DNA of 64,000 bases. Source: DAOUBP01 sp964474695. Its GTDB lineage: Bacteria > Chloroflexota > Anaerolineae > CG2-30-64-16. Every line of letters starts with the position of its first letter. Position 1 is the first letter of the stretch. A program made the position numbers and the translations under genes. Below are positions 46,139-55,640 of this stretch, piece after piece. Below the pieces are notes generated by a model. It did no database searches. It had not been told where the DNA came from and saw only the letters and a list, made by a program, of their open reading frames with translations. The stretch covers positions 20,544 through 84,543 of the forward strand of contig CAYYTK010000020.1 in assembly GCA_964474695.1 (NCBI GenBank), given 5' to 3'.

Positions 46139-47279
46139 GATCGAGGCGCGCGAGGCCGGGATGTTGGCGCCCTATGCCGTGGCCAGCAGCGCGAGCCGCG
46201 GGCGCGCGTACCCGGAAGAGGAGCACGCGTACCGAACTGCATTCCAGCGGGACCGCGACCGGATCATCCACACGGCCGCATTCCGTCGTCTCGATTACAA
46301 GACGCAAGTTTTCGTCTACCATGAGGGAGACCACTACCGCAACCGATTGACTCACACGGTAGAGGTAGCGCAGATCGGCGGCAGCCTGGCCCGAACCTTG
46401 GGCGCCAACGAGGATCTGACGGAGGCCATCTGCCTGGCGCACGACCTCGGTCACCCTGCGTTCGGCCATACGGGCGAGCAAACGCTCAATACGCTGATGG
46501 CAAACCACGGCGGCTTCGACCATCAACGACAGACGATGCGGATCGTCACCCTGCTGGAAGACCGCTATACCGACTTCCCTGGGCTGAATCTGACCTATGA
46601 GGCGCGCGAGGGCCTGGTGAAGCACGACACCGACTATGACGTCACCGATGCCACCGGCTACGAGCCTGAAAAGGCCGGCACACTCGAATGTCAGATCAGC
46701 AATCTGGCCGATGAAATCGCGTACAACACTGCGGACCTGGAGGATGGGCTGCGCAGCGGCGTGTTGGATCCCCTTGAAGTACGCGAGTTAGCGTTGTGGC
46801 AAACTGCGATGGCCTCACTGAACGAGAAGTTCGAGTGTCGCCTGGATGACAAGCTGCGCGCCCGCGTCATCCGCCGGCTGATCGGCATCGAAATCTCCGA
46901 CGCGATTGCTGCGACCGCAGGTTACCTGCACGCTGCCGGTGTTCGGGATGTAGAGGATGTGCGGAGCAAGGGGCGAAACCTGGCTGGCTTTTCGCCAGAA
47001 GTGCTGAAGATGAACAGCGAACTCAAAGCGTTCTTGCTGAAAAACTTCTATCTTCACCCGCGCGTGATGCGCATGGCCTACAAGGCCAACCACATGCTGA
47101 CGGCCCTCTTTAAGGCGTATGTGGAGGAGCCGCGCCAACTGCCGCACGAGGTGCAAACCCGCGGCCAGCGCGGTCCCGACTCGCTGCCGCGAGTCATTTG
47201 CGACTATATTGCCGGCATGACTGATCGCTATGCGATCCTGGAGCACAAACGACTGTTTGACCCGGAAGCCCGCGTATAG
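46119..47279 (+). CDS. Deoxyguanosinetriphosphate triphosphohydrolase-like HD protein
   Basis: 386-residue HD-domain nucleotidase. The N-terminus RDRDRIIHTAAFRRLDYKTQVF and metal ligands His79 (NRLTHTVEV) and His108-Asp109 (LAHDLGHPAFGH) are those of dGTPase. Such enzymes split dNTPs to nucleoside and triphosphate, balancing pools or starving phage. It starts with AAAGGGGAG before the ATG at 46119. Substrate range (dGTP or all dNTPs) cannot be told. Confidence 0.93.
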   Translation: MFLSRAEIEAREAGMLAPYAVASSASRGRAYPEEEHAYRTAFQRDRDRIIHTAAFRRLDYKTQVFVYHEGDHYRNRLTHTVEVAQIGGSLARTLGANEDLTEAICLAHDLGHPAFGHTGEQTLNTLMANHGGFDHQRQTMRIVTLLEDRYTDFPGLNLTYEAREGLVKHDTDYDVTDATGYEPEKAGTLECQISNLADEIAYNTADLEDGLRSGVLDPLEVRELALWQTAMASLNEKFECRLDDKLRARVIRRLIGIEISDAIAATAGYLHAAGVRDVEDVRSKGRNLAGFSPEVLKMNSELKAFLLKNFYLHPRVMRMAYKANHMLTALFKAYVEEPRQLPHEVQTRGQRGPDSLPRVICDYIAGMTDRYAILEHKRLFDPEARV

Positions 47280-47293
47280 CATTACTACAACAG

Positions 47294-47330
47294 CCTCGAT
47301 CCGGCGGCCATAACGCACCGGATCAAGGCT
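47294..47330. terminator. Hairpin between convergent genes
   Basis: GCCTCGATCCGG (47294-47305) pairs with CCGGATCAAGGC (47319-47330), one mismatch, 13-base loop. Placed between dGTPase (+) and the two-TM protein (-). Confidence 0.6.
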
Positions 47331-47342
47331 GCACACCGGCAA

Positions 47343-48617
47343 TTAGCTCTTCCGGAACGCCTGGAACTTCACCTGTAGCTCGGAGAACGCCACACGGGCA
47401 GGATCCATCTCGGAGTAAGTCACCCGCTCGACCAGCCCTCGCAGCAACAGATCGTGCGTCTCCAAAGTGAACTCGGTGCCGGCGCGCACCGGAATCACCT
47501 CATATGCACCGGCTTGCTCCGACCGGAGGCTTGTGTCGCGATAGCCGGCATCGCTCATCAACACCTTGACGCGCGTGTCGGGATCGGTGCTATCCCACAA
47601 CCACGCCTGAAGTGCAGACGTCTGGTTGCGGGCGCGACCCACCGGATCGTTGAGCTGCAAACCGCACTGGCCCAAATAGCCGTCAACCGGGTCGTTGATG
47701 TCGAAGGCCTCGTCATAGCCATCTTCGCCCTGGTAGACCGCGATGTAGTCGCCCAACCGCACCGGCGCGGCAGAAACCGGTCGGATCGGGGCACGCTTCA
47801 CGGCCTCGGCTGGCGGCTCCCGGCGAGGCTCGACGGCCTGCGGCCGCACAGGCGGCATAACAGGTTCCTCTCTTTGGGGCGTGTATGGCGGCAGCTCTTC
47901 GGCCAGGTCAACCTCCTCCGGCGCTGCCGGCTCACGCGTGTAGGCGGGGGGACGCGACCACCCTGCCGCAGTCTCTCGCGCATCGACCCGTTCAGAAGGC
48001 CACTGCGCCTTGGCATCCTCCACGATATCGGCCGTACTGCGCCCCGGCTCGACATCCAGCTCCGGCGATTGCCGGTAGCCCTCGGAAGGAGCCACGCCCT
48101 GTTGGTATGCGCGCCACCGCCGGAACAGATAGACGAACAGGGCCACGGCGCCCAACGCCAGCGCGAGCCACAACACCGCTCCGCATATGCGCTTGAACAA
48201 AGTCAACGCACCGGAAGGCTGAGCGGCGCCTCCGGCCTGGGCAGGCACGGCGGTGGACTGGGGCGCCCCAATCCCAAGGTTCAGCGCGCCGGCCAGCAAT
48301 TGCACTTCTTCAGCGCGTTTGGCGTCAGTACTTGTGGCCACCTCTTGTAGATCGGCCAGCGCCTGAGACAGCTCCGTCGGCGACCAGGTCGCCAGGCGCG
48401 CCTTAGCCAACTCAAGGTTACGATTGGTCGCATAGGATTCGGCGGCCATCGCCAGGTACTCGTGGCGTTCGGCCGCGCGCAAGTCCTGCGGATAGGCATT
48501 GGTCCACTTGACCGGCCAGATACCCCAGCCGACGATCAGGCCGATCAGGATCCCGGCCAACAAGGCCACAAGCGGCCAAAAATACCAGGGACGAGTGTTT
48601 GCGCTGTCGCGGTTCAT
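47343..48617 (-). CDS. Unrecognised two-TM protein with cytosolic tail
   Basis: 424 residues, not recognised. TM1 (about 13-34) and TM2 (about 145-170) flank a helical loop of about 110 residues (ERHEYLAMAAESYA). After TM2 comes a long Pro/Glu-rich linker (about 180-285) and a C-terminal beta-rich domain (GDYIAVYQGEDGYDEAF, then strands to the end). GGAGGAG lies before the ATG. The linker between a membrane part and a folded domain suggests a scaffold or sensor. It is separated from neighbours and has its own promoter. Confidence 0.75.
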   Translation of the reverse strand: MNRDSANTRPWYFWPLVALLAGILIGLIVGWGIWPVKWTNAYPQDLRAAERHEYLAMAAESYATNRNLELAKARLATWSPTELSQALADLQEVATSTDAKRAEEVQLLAGALNLGIGAPQSTAVPAQAGGAAQPSGALTLFKRICGAVLWLALALGAVALFVYLFRRWRAYQQGVAPSEGYRQSPELDVEPGRSTADIVEDAKAQWPSERVDARETAAGWSRPPAYTREPAAPEEVDLAEELPPYTPQREEPVMPPVRPQAVEPRREPPAEAVKRAPIRPVSAAPVRLGDYIAVYQGEDGYDEAFDINDPVDGYLGQCGLQLNDPVGRARNQTSALQAWLWDSTDPDTRVKVLMSDAGYRDTSLRSEQAGAYEVIPVRAGTEFTLETHDLLLRGLVERVTYSEMDPARVAFSELQVKFQAFRKS

Positions 48618-48686
48618 CTTTCTCCTCCAATCCTGACGCCTGCGCGTAAGCCGCGGCTCGGATGCCCCGTTTATGCCAGGTCCTAC

Positions 48687-49778
48687 CTACAGACTCATTA
48701 TCGGTGTTTTTGGCGCCTGCGTCAAGACCTCGGCGCCATTTTCTGTGATCAGCACGACATCCTCGATGCGCACCCCGCCCCAACCCGGCAGATAGATGCC
48801 TGGCTCAACCGTGACAAAGTTGCCCGGCGCCAGGGTGTCGGGTGACAGGCGGCCCACCCGCGGCAACTCATGAACTGCCAACCCCACGCCGTGCCCCAAG
48901 CCGTGGCCAAAGAACTCCCCGTAACCCGCCGCGGCGATCACATCCCGCGCAACAGCATCGGCTTCTGGCCCGGTCATACCGGGTCGCATGGCTGCTTCGG
49001 CGGCAGTTTGCGCACGCAACACCGTGTTGTATACGCTCCAGAACTTATCGGGATCGGCCGGTTGACCCAAACAGACCGTCCGGGTCAAATCCGAGCAATA
49101 ACCGTTCACACGCGCGCCCATGTCGATCACGATCGGCTGACCAGCCACCAGCGGCGCATCGCTGGCGCGCGCGTGGGGCCGTGCACCGTTCGGACCGCAG
49201 GCAATGATGGTGTCAAACGAGACCGCCTGGGCGCCGTGCGTGCGCATATAGCTCTCGATCAGCCAGGCCAGTTCCAGCTCCGTCATGCCCGGCCGGGCTT
49301 GTGCCAGCGCCGCGGCCAACGCTTCGTCAGCCAGGGCAATTGCCGCCCGCAAGATCGCAGCTTCAGTCGCGTCCTTAACGGCACGCAGCCTCATCACCAA
49401 TCCCTTGACCGGAATCCACTCGAAATCGGGCGCTGCCTTCGACCAGCTCTGTACGTCGGCGAAAGTGGCGTGGTCGGCCTGAAACGCCAGGCGGCGCACA
49501 CCGGCGCTGGCTAACATGCCAGGCAGCACCTCGGCTGCCGTCGAAGTAACCTGCACCAACGTATAGTCGGGGCACTCGATGCCGACCTGTTCGTAGTAAC
49601 GAAAGTCGGTCGCGATCAGCGCACATTCCTGCGAAATCAGCAGGACGCCGGCGGAGCCGGAAAAGCCGCTGAGATAGGCCCGGTCTTCAGGCTGGCTGAC
49701 CAGCAGAGCATCGACGCCGGTGCTGACCAACGCCTCGCGCAACCGGGCGAGACGGGTGGAAATGGATGACTGGCTCAT
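48687..49778 (-). CDS. M24-family Xaa-Pro aminopeptidase
   Basis: 363-residue cytoplasmic metallopeptidase of the pita-bread fold. The N-terminal creatinase-like domain (LVSQPEDRAYLSGFSGSAG) is followed by the catalytic domain with DMGARVNGYCSDLTRT (two Asp ligands), FGHGLGHGVGLAVHE (His) and EPGIYLPGWGGVRIED (Glu ligands). It removes the residue before a proline. It begins 14 bases after the recombinase stop. Confidence 0.93.
   Translation of the reverse strand: MSQSSISTRLARLREALVSTGVDALLVSQPEDRAYLSGFSGSAGVLLISQECALIATDFRYYEQVGIECPDYTLVQVTSTAAEVLPGMLASAGVRRLAFQADHATFADVQSWSKAAPDFEWIPVKGLVMRLRAVKDATEAAILRAAIALADEALAAALAQARPGMTELELAWLIESYMRTHGAQAVSFDTIIACGPNGARPHARASDAPLVAGQPIVIDMGARVNGYCSDLTRTVCLGQPADPDKFWSVYNTVLRAQTAAEAAMRPGMTGPEADAVARDVIAAAGYGEFFGHGLGHGVGLAVHELPRVGRLSPDTLAPGNFVTVEPGIYLPGWGGVRIEDVVLITENGAEVLTQAPKTPIMSL
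48697..48725 (-). promoter_or_regulatory. Candidate promoter of the two-TM protein gene
   Basis: On the minus strand, TTGACG (48720-48725), 17 bp, GATAAT (48697-48702), lying within the 3' end of the Xaa-Pro peptidase gene. Confidence 0.5.
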
Positions 49779-49792
49779 AATGACCTCGATAT

Positions 49793-50758
49793 TCAGGATT
49801 CAATGGCTTCAGACTGGCTTCGCCGCGCACGCGGATGCGCGCGCTGCACCGTGTCCCTCAATTGGGACTGGCTCACCTGCGTATAGATTTGGGTGGTGCT
49901 TGCCTGCTCATGCCCTAACAGCTCCTGCACCGAACGCAAATCGGCCCCGCCGTCCAACAGATGCGTGGCAAAGCTGTGGCGCAGCATGTGCGGCGTCACA
50001 CGATGCTTGATGCCGACTGCTGCAGCGTATCCGCTCAGCGAACGGGTGAACATGCTGACGGACAACCTCTGCCCAAAGCGATTGAGGAACAGCGCTGCCG
50101 GTCGGCGGCTGAGCCACTCGCCATCTTTGCCAGTCCGGCCGCCTGAACGAGCGGCCTCAGCCACTAAGACAGGCCGGCCGTTATCCAGATACGCCCGGAG
50201 CGCGGCCACAGCCGGCTGACCGATCAGCGCCAGGCGCTCCTTGGCGCCCTTGCCCGTCACATGCACTTGGGCTTGTGTCAAGTCCACGTCCGTTATGTCA
50301 ATAGCAAGTAGTTCGCTCACGCGCAAGCCGCCGGCATAGAGCAGCTCCAGCATCGCCCGATCGCGCAGACCCTGGGGCGTCACGGTGTCCGGCGCAGCCA
50401 GCAGCGCCTCAACCTCCGCACGCGCCAGCGGCCGGGGCAGGCGTTGCGGCAGCTTGGGAGCCGAGATGCTGCTCACCGGGTTGTCGGCTACCAGGTCATG
50501 CTGGCGCAAATAGCCGTAGAACGCCCGCAGCTCCGACACCCGCCGCGCCACGCTGGCCTTAACATAGCCCTGCGCGTGAAGCGCAGCCAACCACTGGCGC
50601 AGCAGCGCTGGCTTCACCTCAGCCCAGCCCTCTACGCCATGCTCACGCGCAAAGACCCTGAACTGGCCGATCTCGCGGCGGTAATTGCTCACCGTATGCG
50701 GCGAGGCGTTGCGCTCGGCCACCAGGTGGCGGATATAGCGTTCCAGAAGATCCTGCAT
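49793..50758 (-). CDS. xerC: Tyrosine recombinase XerC/XerD
   Basis: 321-residue site-specific recombinase that resolves chromosome dimers at dif. The N-terminal SAM-like core-binding domain is followed by the catalytic residues: Arg in AGGLRVSELL, Lys in VTGKGAKER, His-x-x-Arg in HMLRHSFATHL, His in LLGHEQAST and Tyr in TQIYT. The ATG at 50758 directly follows the topA stop. It sits in a housekeeping run, not next to phage genes. Whether it is XerC or XerD cannot be told here. Confidence 0.92.
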   Translation of the reverse strand: MQDLLERYIRHLVAERNASPHTVSNYRREIGQFRVFAREHGVEGWAEVKPALLRQWLAALHAQGYVKASVARRVSELRAFYGYLRQHDLVADNPVSSISAPKLPQRLPRPLARAEVEALLAAPDTVTPQGLRDRAMLELLYAGGLRVSELLAIDITDVDLTQAQVHVTGKGAKERLALIGQPAVAALRAYLDNGRPVLVAEAARSGGRTGKDGEWLSRRPAALFLNRFGQRLSVSMFTRSLSGYAAAVGIKHRVTPHMLRHSFATHLLDGGADLRSVQELLGHEQASTTQIYTQVSQSQLRDTVQRAHPRARRSQSEAIES

Positions 50759-50759
50759 G

Positions 50760-53327
50760 CTAGACCTTCGTGCGCTCCTTACAGACCGTACACTCGGCCG
50801 TGTCCTTGCCGGCCAGCACAAGCAGTCCGCCGCAATGAGGGCAGGCCTGCGGCAACGGGCGTTTCCAGGAAGTGAATTCGCACGCCGGATAGTTGGCGCA
50901 GCCGTAAAAGATGCGGCCGTTGCGCGTCCGTCGCTCCACTAACTCACCGCCATCCTTCGGGCAGGCCACCCCGATCTTGGCGATCAAAGGGCGAGTATAG
51001 CGGCACGTCGGATAATTGCGGCAACCGACGAATTTCCCGAAGCGCCCCAACTTGATCAGCAGGTCGCCGCCGCACTCCGGGCATGCCTCGCCCAGCAACT
51101 CCGGCTCAACAGACACCTTCTCCATAGTCTGTTCGGCCTGCTGAAGCTGCGGACCGAAAAAGGCATAGAAGTCCTGCAAGACCGGTACCATCGCCTCTTC
51201 ACCGCGGGCGATGCCATCCAGGTGCTCCTCCATCGCCGCGGTGAAGCCCACGTTGAACACGGAATCGAAATGCTTCACCAGCAGATCGCTCACCGTGAAC
51301 CCGAGCTCGGTCGGCACCAGTTTCTTCTCAATCCGCTCGACGTAAGCCCGATCCAGGATGGTGGAGATAATCGCGGCGTAAGTGCTGGGCCGGCCGATGC
51401 CATGTTCCTCCAGCGCCTTCACCAACGAGGCCTCGGAATAGCGCGGGGGCGCCTGGGTGAAGTGCTGCTCAGGCAGCAGCCGCAGCAGGTCCAGTGTCTC
51501 CCCCTCCACCAGGTCGCCGGGTATGGCCGGCGCGGGAGTCACAGCAGCGTCGTTGCCCTCGCCTGAGTCCCCATCCCCATCGCGATTATTGGCGCTGCGG
51601 TCCTTGTCCCCGACCCGGCTGTTTTCCTGGTCACTGCCATTCTCGGTCGGTCCGGCCGCGCCGCCGGCATAGACAGCGAGAAACCCCGGAAAACGAACCA
51701 CAGAGCCACTCGCCCGGAAAAGGTAGGGCGGCTCCGGCGCCCCGGCCGGGCCGGCGGCCACATCCACGGCTACGGTATCGTAAATCGCTGCCGCCATCTG
51801 GCTGGCCATGAAACGACGCCAGATCAGCTCATACAGGCGGAACTGCTCGGGCGCCAGTCTATCGCGCAACAGGGCTGGCGTGCGCCGAACGGACGTGGGC
51901 CGGATCGCCTCATGCGCCTCCTGAGCATTCTTGGCGCGCACCCGGAAAACGTTGGGCTCGGCCGGCACGTACTCAGGGCCAAACGTCTCGGTGATGAGGC
52001 CCCGCGCCTCTGCCTGGGCCTCGGTCGAGACGTTCACGCTGTCGGTGCGCATGTAGGTGATGAGGCCCACCGTGCCTCCCTCACCTACGTCGATGCCTTC
52101 ATAGAGGTCCTGTGCGATGCGCATGGTGCGCGCGGCGGACAGGCCCAACTTGGCTGCCGCGTCCTGCTGCAAGGTGCTCGTGGTGAACGGCGGATTCGGC
52201 CGGCGCCGGCGCTCTCCGCGCTTGATGTTGGTGATGACGTAGGCCGCGCCGTGTAACTCCGTCAGAACGGCCTCGGCATCGCCCTCGCTCTTCAAGTCCG
52301 CGTCCTTGCCGCGGATGCGGATCAGCCGGGCCAGGAAACTGGGTCGCGGTTGTTGCCCGCGCGTCGGCTGCTGCGCCAACTCCGCGTCCAACGACCAATA
52401 CTCGACCGGCACAAACGCCGCGATCTCGCGCTCGCGCTCGACGATGAGCCGCAATGCCACCGACTGCACGCGGCCGGCTGAAAGCCGGCCCTTGACGCGT
52501 TCCCATAACAGCGGGCTTACCTGATAACCCACCAGCCGGTCAAGGATGCGCCTTGCTTGCTGGGCGTCCACAAGCTGCATATCGATGCCGCGACTGTGAG
52601 CGAAAGCATCAGCAATCGCGGACCGGGTGATCTCGTGGAACACGACGCGCTGCGTGCGCTCCGGGGGAATCTGCGCCGCCTCCAACAGGTGCCAGGCGAT
52701 CGCCTCTCCTTCGCGATCGGGATCGGTCGCCAGGTAGATCTCGCCGGCCTGCGCGGCTGCGGCCTTCAGGTTTTTCACCACATCTTTCTTATCGTCGGGC
52801 ACGCGATACTTCGGCGCGAAGCCGTTCTCGATGTCCACCGAGAGCTGCGAGCGGAGCAGATCGCGCACATGCCCGACAGAGGCGCGCACATCGTAGCCGG
52901 GACCCAGGAAGCGCCCCACCGTGCGCGCCTTGGCTGGCGACTCGACGATCACCAGTTTATCGCCGGAATTGAAGGCGCGCGGCGTGTACTTGGCCCCATG
53001 CCTGGCAGGCTTTTCGGCCTTATCCTTCCGCCTGCTGCCCTGCTTGGCGCCGCTCTCGGCAGCCGGAACCTTGGCCTTCTTTCCGTCCCTGGCCCCGCGG
53101 GCGCCTCCCACAGCTTTGGCGCCGGCCGCCGCCTTGACTGCCGGTTCGGGGGCGGGCAGGGCCGCGTGTCCGGCAGTGACACCCAACCTGACCAGGTTCG
53201 TGTGACATGTCGCACACACGCCGCGCGTTGCCGCGCGGCCATTGGTCAGGTAAACAGGTTGTGCGTCAGCAAGCGGCCGGGCCGCCTTGCAGCGCACGCA
53301 ATACGCAGTCAACGTACTATCAGTCAT
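50760..53327 (-). CDS. topA: DNA topoisomerase I with extra N-terminal zinc ribbon
   Basis: Relaxes negative supercoils, 855 residues. It starts with a CxxC...CxxC zinc ribbon (YCVRCKA..VCATCHT; DUF5679-like) and a Lys/Ala-rich linker to about residue 125. Then come the TOPRIM domain (VIVESPAKA, DPDREGEAIAWHL), the catalytic Tyr425 in ITYMRTDSVN, an acidic insert (about 555-600) and three C-terminal zinc fingers. ATG 53327 is chosen; a GTG at 53342 is possible. Lies between manC and xerC. Confidence 0.95.
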   Translation of the reverse strand: MTDSTLTAYCVRCKAARPLADAQPVYLTNGRAATRGVCATCHTNLVRLGVTAGHAALPAPEPAVKAAAGAKAVGGARGARDGKKAKVPAAESGAKQGSRRKDKAEKPARHGAKYTPRAFNSGDKLVIVESPAKARTVGRFLGPGYDVRASVGHVRDLLRSQLSVDIENGFAPKYRVPDDKKDVVKNLKAAAAQAGEIYLATDPDREGEAIAWHLLEAAQIPPERTQRVVFHEITRSAIADAFAHSRGIDMQLVDAQQARRILDRLVGYQVSPLLWERVKGRLSAGRVQSVALRLIVEREREIAAFVPVEYWSLDAELAQQPTRGQQPRPSFLARLIRIRGKDADLKSEGDAEAVLTELHGAAYVITNIKRGERRRRPNPPFTTSTLQQDAAAKLGLSAARTMRIAQDLYEGIDVGEGGTVGLITYMRTDSVNVSTEAQAEARGLITETFGPEYVPAEPNVFRVRAKNAQEAHEAIRPTSVRRTPALLRDRLAPEQFRLYELIWRRFMASQMAAAIYDTVAVDVAAGPAGAPEPPYLFRASGSVVRFPGFLAVYAGGAAGPTENGSDQENSRVGDKDRSANNRDGDGDSGEGNDAAVTPAPAIPGDLVEGETLDLLRLLPEQHFTQAPPRYSEASLVKALEEHGIGRPSTYAAIISTILDRAYVERIEKKLVPTELGFTVSDLLVKHFDSVFNVGFTAAMEEHLDGIARGEEAMVPVLQDFYAFFGPQLQQAEQTMEKVSVEPELLGEACPECGGDLLIKLGRFGKFVGCRNYPTCRYTRPLIAKIGVACPKDGGELVERRTRNGRIFYGCANYPACEFTSWKRPLPQACPHCGGLLVLAGKDTAECTVCKERTKV

Positions 53328-53357
53328 GAATTCGTTCAGCACTCCGTGAGACTATCA

Positions 53358-54428
53358 TCACAAATAAGCGCTCTTGCCTTCGGCAGCGAGACGATTCACC
53401 AACGCCTTCACTTCCTCGGCACGCTCGCGCGGACACACCAACAGGACATCCGGTGTATCCACGATGACCATGTCCTGCAAGCCGATCGCGGCCACCAGGC
53501 GGCCCTTCGCACGTATGTAGCAATTCTTCGTATCCAGGCTGAGGAGCTCCCCGATCGCGATATTGCCGTGCTCATCGCCGTCCAAGACATCCAACAAGGC
53601 GCCCCAGCTTCCGATATCACTCCAGCCGATATCCACCGGGATCACAGACACCCGATCGGCGTGCTCCATGATGCCGTAGTCGATGGAGATCCGGCGGATC
53701 GCGGACCACTCTTCGGCCAGCACCTGGTCGCGGTTGGCACCACCCAAGGCGTCGCCGATGCGGTTCAACGCAGCACGCAAGTCCGGCAGTTGCGCGGCAA
53801 ACTCCGCCAACAGCCGATCGGCGCGCCAGATGAACATCCCACTGTTCCAGACGTAGCGCCCTTCCTCCAGAAAACGCGCGGCTGTCTTGGCATTCGGCTT
53901 CTCTGTGAATCCGCCCGAGCGGTAAACCCGGAAACCATCCACCATGATCTGCGAATCTCCCAGCCGAATATAGCCGAACGCCGTGGAAGGGTGTGTGGGA
54001 CGGATGCCAAGGGTAAGGATCGTCCCATCCTCGGCCACCTGCTCGGCTGCCGCCAGGGCAAGACGGAATTGCGCAGTATCTATGATGTAGTGGTCGGCAG
54101 TCAACATCACCATGATCGCATCGGGGTCGCGTCGTAAAAGGTGGATAGCGGCCAACCCTGCGGCGGGAGCCGAGTCACGTCCGGCCGGCTCCAGAATGAA
54201 ATTCTCGGCAGGCAGCTCAGGCGCTTGAGGCCGCAGCACTTCGGCGATCTGGGCGTTCGTGACAACCAGGATGCGTTCCGGTGGAAAAAGAGGCGCCAGG
54301 CGATCGACGGCATGCTGGAACATGGTGCGATCGCCGATCAGCTTAAGGGCCTGTTTGGGCTCGTTCTGGCGGCTCAACGGCCACAACCGCGTGCCAGAAC
54401 CTCCAGCCATAATGACAGCATACAGCAT
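53358..54428 (-). CDS. manC: Mannose-1-phosphate guanylyltransferase
   Basis: Makes GDP-mannose from mannose-1-phosphate and GTP, 356 residues. The nucleotide loop MAGGSGTRLWPLSR, then EPAGRDSAPA and AFGYIRLG, FTEKPNAK and WNSGMFIWRAD are typical. There is no C-terminal phosphomannose isomerase domain. ATG 54428 has GGAGGCAGGA before it; an upstream ATG at 54446 is less likely. It sits between dprA and topA, an unusual place for a sugar-nucleotide gene, and may feed the glycan clusters elsewhere in the window. Confidence 0.93.
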   Translation of the reverse strand: MLYAVIMAGGSGTRLWPLSRQNEPKQALKLIGDRTMFQHAVDRLAPLFPPERILVVTNAQIAEVLRPQAPELPAENFILEPAGRDSAPAAGLAAIHLLRRDPDAIMVMLTADHYIIDTAQFRLALAAAEQVAEDGTILTLGIRPTHPSTAFGYIRLGDSQIMVDGFRVYRSGGFTEKPNAKTAARFLEEGRYVWNSGMFIWRADRLLAEFAAQLPDLRAALNRIGDALGGANRDQVLAEEWSAIRRISIDYGIMEHADRVSVIPVDIGWSDIGSWGALLDVLDGDEHGNIAIGELLSLDTKNCYIRAKGRLVAAIGLQDMVIVDTPDVLLVCPRERAEEVKALVNRLAAEGKSAYL

Positions 54429-54446
54429 CGTACGTCCTGCCTCCAT

Positions 54447-55556
54447 TCAATCTATCTTGTAGGTTGGTCCCGGCTCACGCGCCCGGATGTAGGCCATGCC
54501 GCCCACCTGACGCACCAGCCCCTTTAGCTCCATCAAAGCCAGGGAGCTTGTCACGGTGGCGATGGGCAACCCGACCGCGCGGCTGATCTCATCGACGTGC
54601 AACGGCTCATCCTCTAGCTGCTCAAAAAGCTGGGCCTCGGTCGCGTCGGTGGGGAACAGCATCTGGGCCTCCACCTGCTGCGCCACGGTGGTGAGGTTCA
54701 GCGCCTCCAACACATCGTTGACCGACAAGACGGGCGTGGCGCCGTCGCGAATCAAACGATTGGTGCCCTGGCTGCCGCGGGCAAAGATGTTGCCCGGCAC
54801 CGCAAACACATCGCGGCCTTGATCGGCAGCAAAATCCGCCGTGATCAACGCGCCGCTTTTTTCGCCGGCTTCCACCACGATCACTCCCCGGCTCAGGCCG
54901 CTGATGATGCGGTTGCGCGGCGGGAAGTTGCTGGCCTCGGGCTGAGAGCCTAACGCGTACTCGCTTATCAGCGCGCCGCGCCGGGTGATTTCGTCCGCAA
55001 GCTTCTTGTTGTCCCAGGGATAAATCACGTCCAGCCCTGAGCCGAGCACGGCCAGGGTGCGGCCGCCGTTGTCCAGGGCCGCTCGATGCGCCTGGGTGTC
55101 GATGCCCGCCGCCAGCCCGCTGACGACGGTCACGCCGGAGCGCGCCAGGTCGCCCGCCAGCACGCGCGCCGCTTCCTTGCCGTAGGTCGAAGCCACTCGC
55201 GTGCCGACCACGGCCACGGCCCAGTCATCTTCGGGCCGCAGTTCGCCCCGCATGTACAGGACCGGCGGCGAATCGTTGATCGCTGACAGCCGCGCCGGGT
55301 AGCGCGGATCTTCCCAAGTCAGCACGTCCACGCCCATCTGCTGGAGCTTGTCCAGCTCGCCCTGCAAGTCGAACTTCACCCGCGCCTCCAGCAGATTCGC
55401 CAGTGAGCGCCGATCAAGGCCAACCTCGGCCAGGGAAGCCGCAGAGGCGTGCCAGGCTGCCTCAGGCGTGCCGAAAAAATCCAACAAGGCCCGCAGCCGC
55501 GCCGGCCCGATCCCGCGTACTTTATTGAAAGCAACCCAATATGCCAGCGGGTCCAT
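54447..55556 (-). CDS. dprA: DNA-processing protein DprA
   Basis: Loads RecA on incoming single-stranded DNA during natural transformation, 369 residues. The N-terminal helix-hairpin-helix region (KVRGIGPARLRALL) is followed by the Rossmann-like core (VVGTRVASTYGKE, SGLAAGIDTQAH, GVIVVEAGEKSGALITA, GSQGTNRLI) and a C-terminal winged helix (DEISRAVGLPIATV). A near-perfect promoter lies just upstream. It is first of the dprA-manC-topA-xerC unit. Confidence 0.96.
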   Translation of the reverse strand: MDPLAYWVAFNKVRGIGPARLRALLDFFGTPEAAWHASAASLAEVGLDRRSLANLLEARVKFDLQGELDKLQQMGVDVLTWEDPRYPARLSAINDSPPVLYMRGELRPEDDWAVAVVGTRVASTYGKEAARVLAGDLARSGVTVVSGLAAGIDTQAHRAALDNGGRTLAVLGSGLDVIYPWDNKKLADEITRRGALISEYALGSQPEASNFPPRNRIISGLSRGVIVVEAGEKSGALITADFAADQGRDVFAVPGNIFARGSQGTNRLIRDGATPVLSVNDVLEALNLTTVAQQVEAQMLFPTDATEAQLFEQLEDEPLHVDEISRAVGLPIATVTSSLALMELKGLVRQVGGMAYIRAREPGPTYKID

Positions 55557-55600
55557 GATCGCGCCTCTCTAACGCAGCTCCGGGTGGCCCATCGGCGGGC

Positions 55601-55629
55601 AGCATACTCGATGGGCAGGGATTTGTCAA
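55601..55629 (-). promoter_or_regulatory. Promoter of dprA-manC-topA-xerC
   Basis: On the minus strand, TTGACA (55624-55629), 17 bp, TATGCT (55601-55606). Predicted start near 55594, about 38 bases before the dprA ATG. Confidence 0.72.
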
Positions 55630-55640
55630 ACATAAACAAG

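Noticed and set aside
49793..50758. Phage or island integrase
   Set aside because: Sits in the dprA-topA-xerC housekeeping order with no phage genes or attachment repeats nearby.
52557..54137. 526-residue open frame antisense to topA and manC
   Set aside because: Spans two genuine genes and the gap between them; no domain seen.
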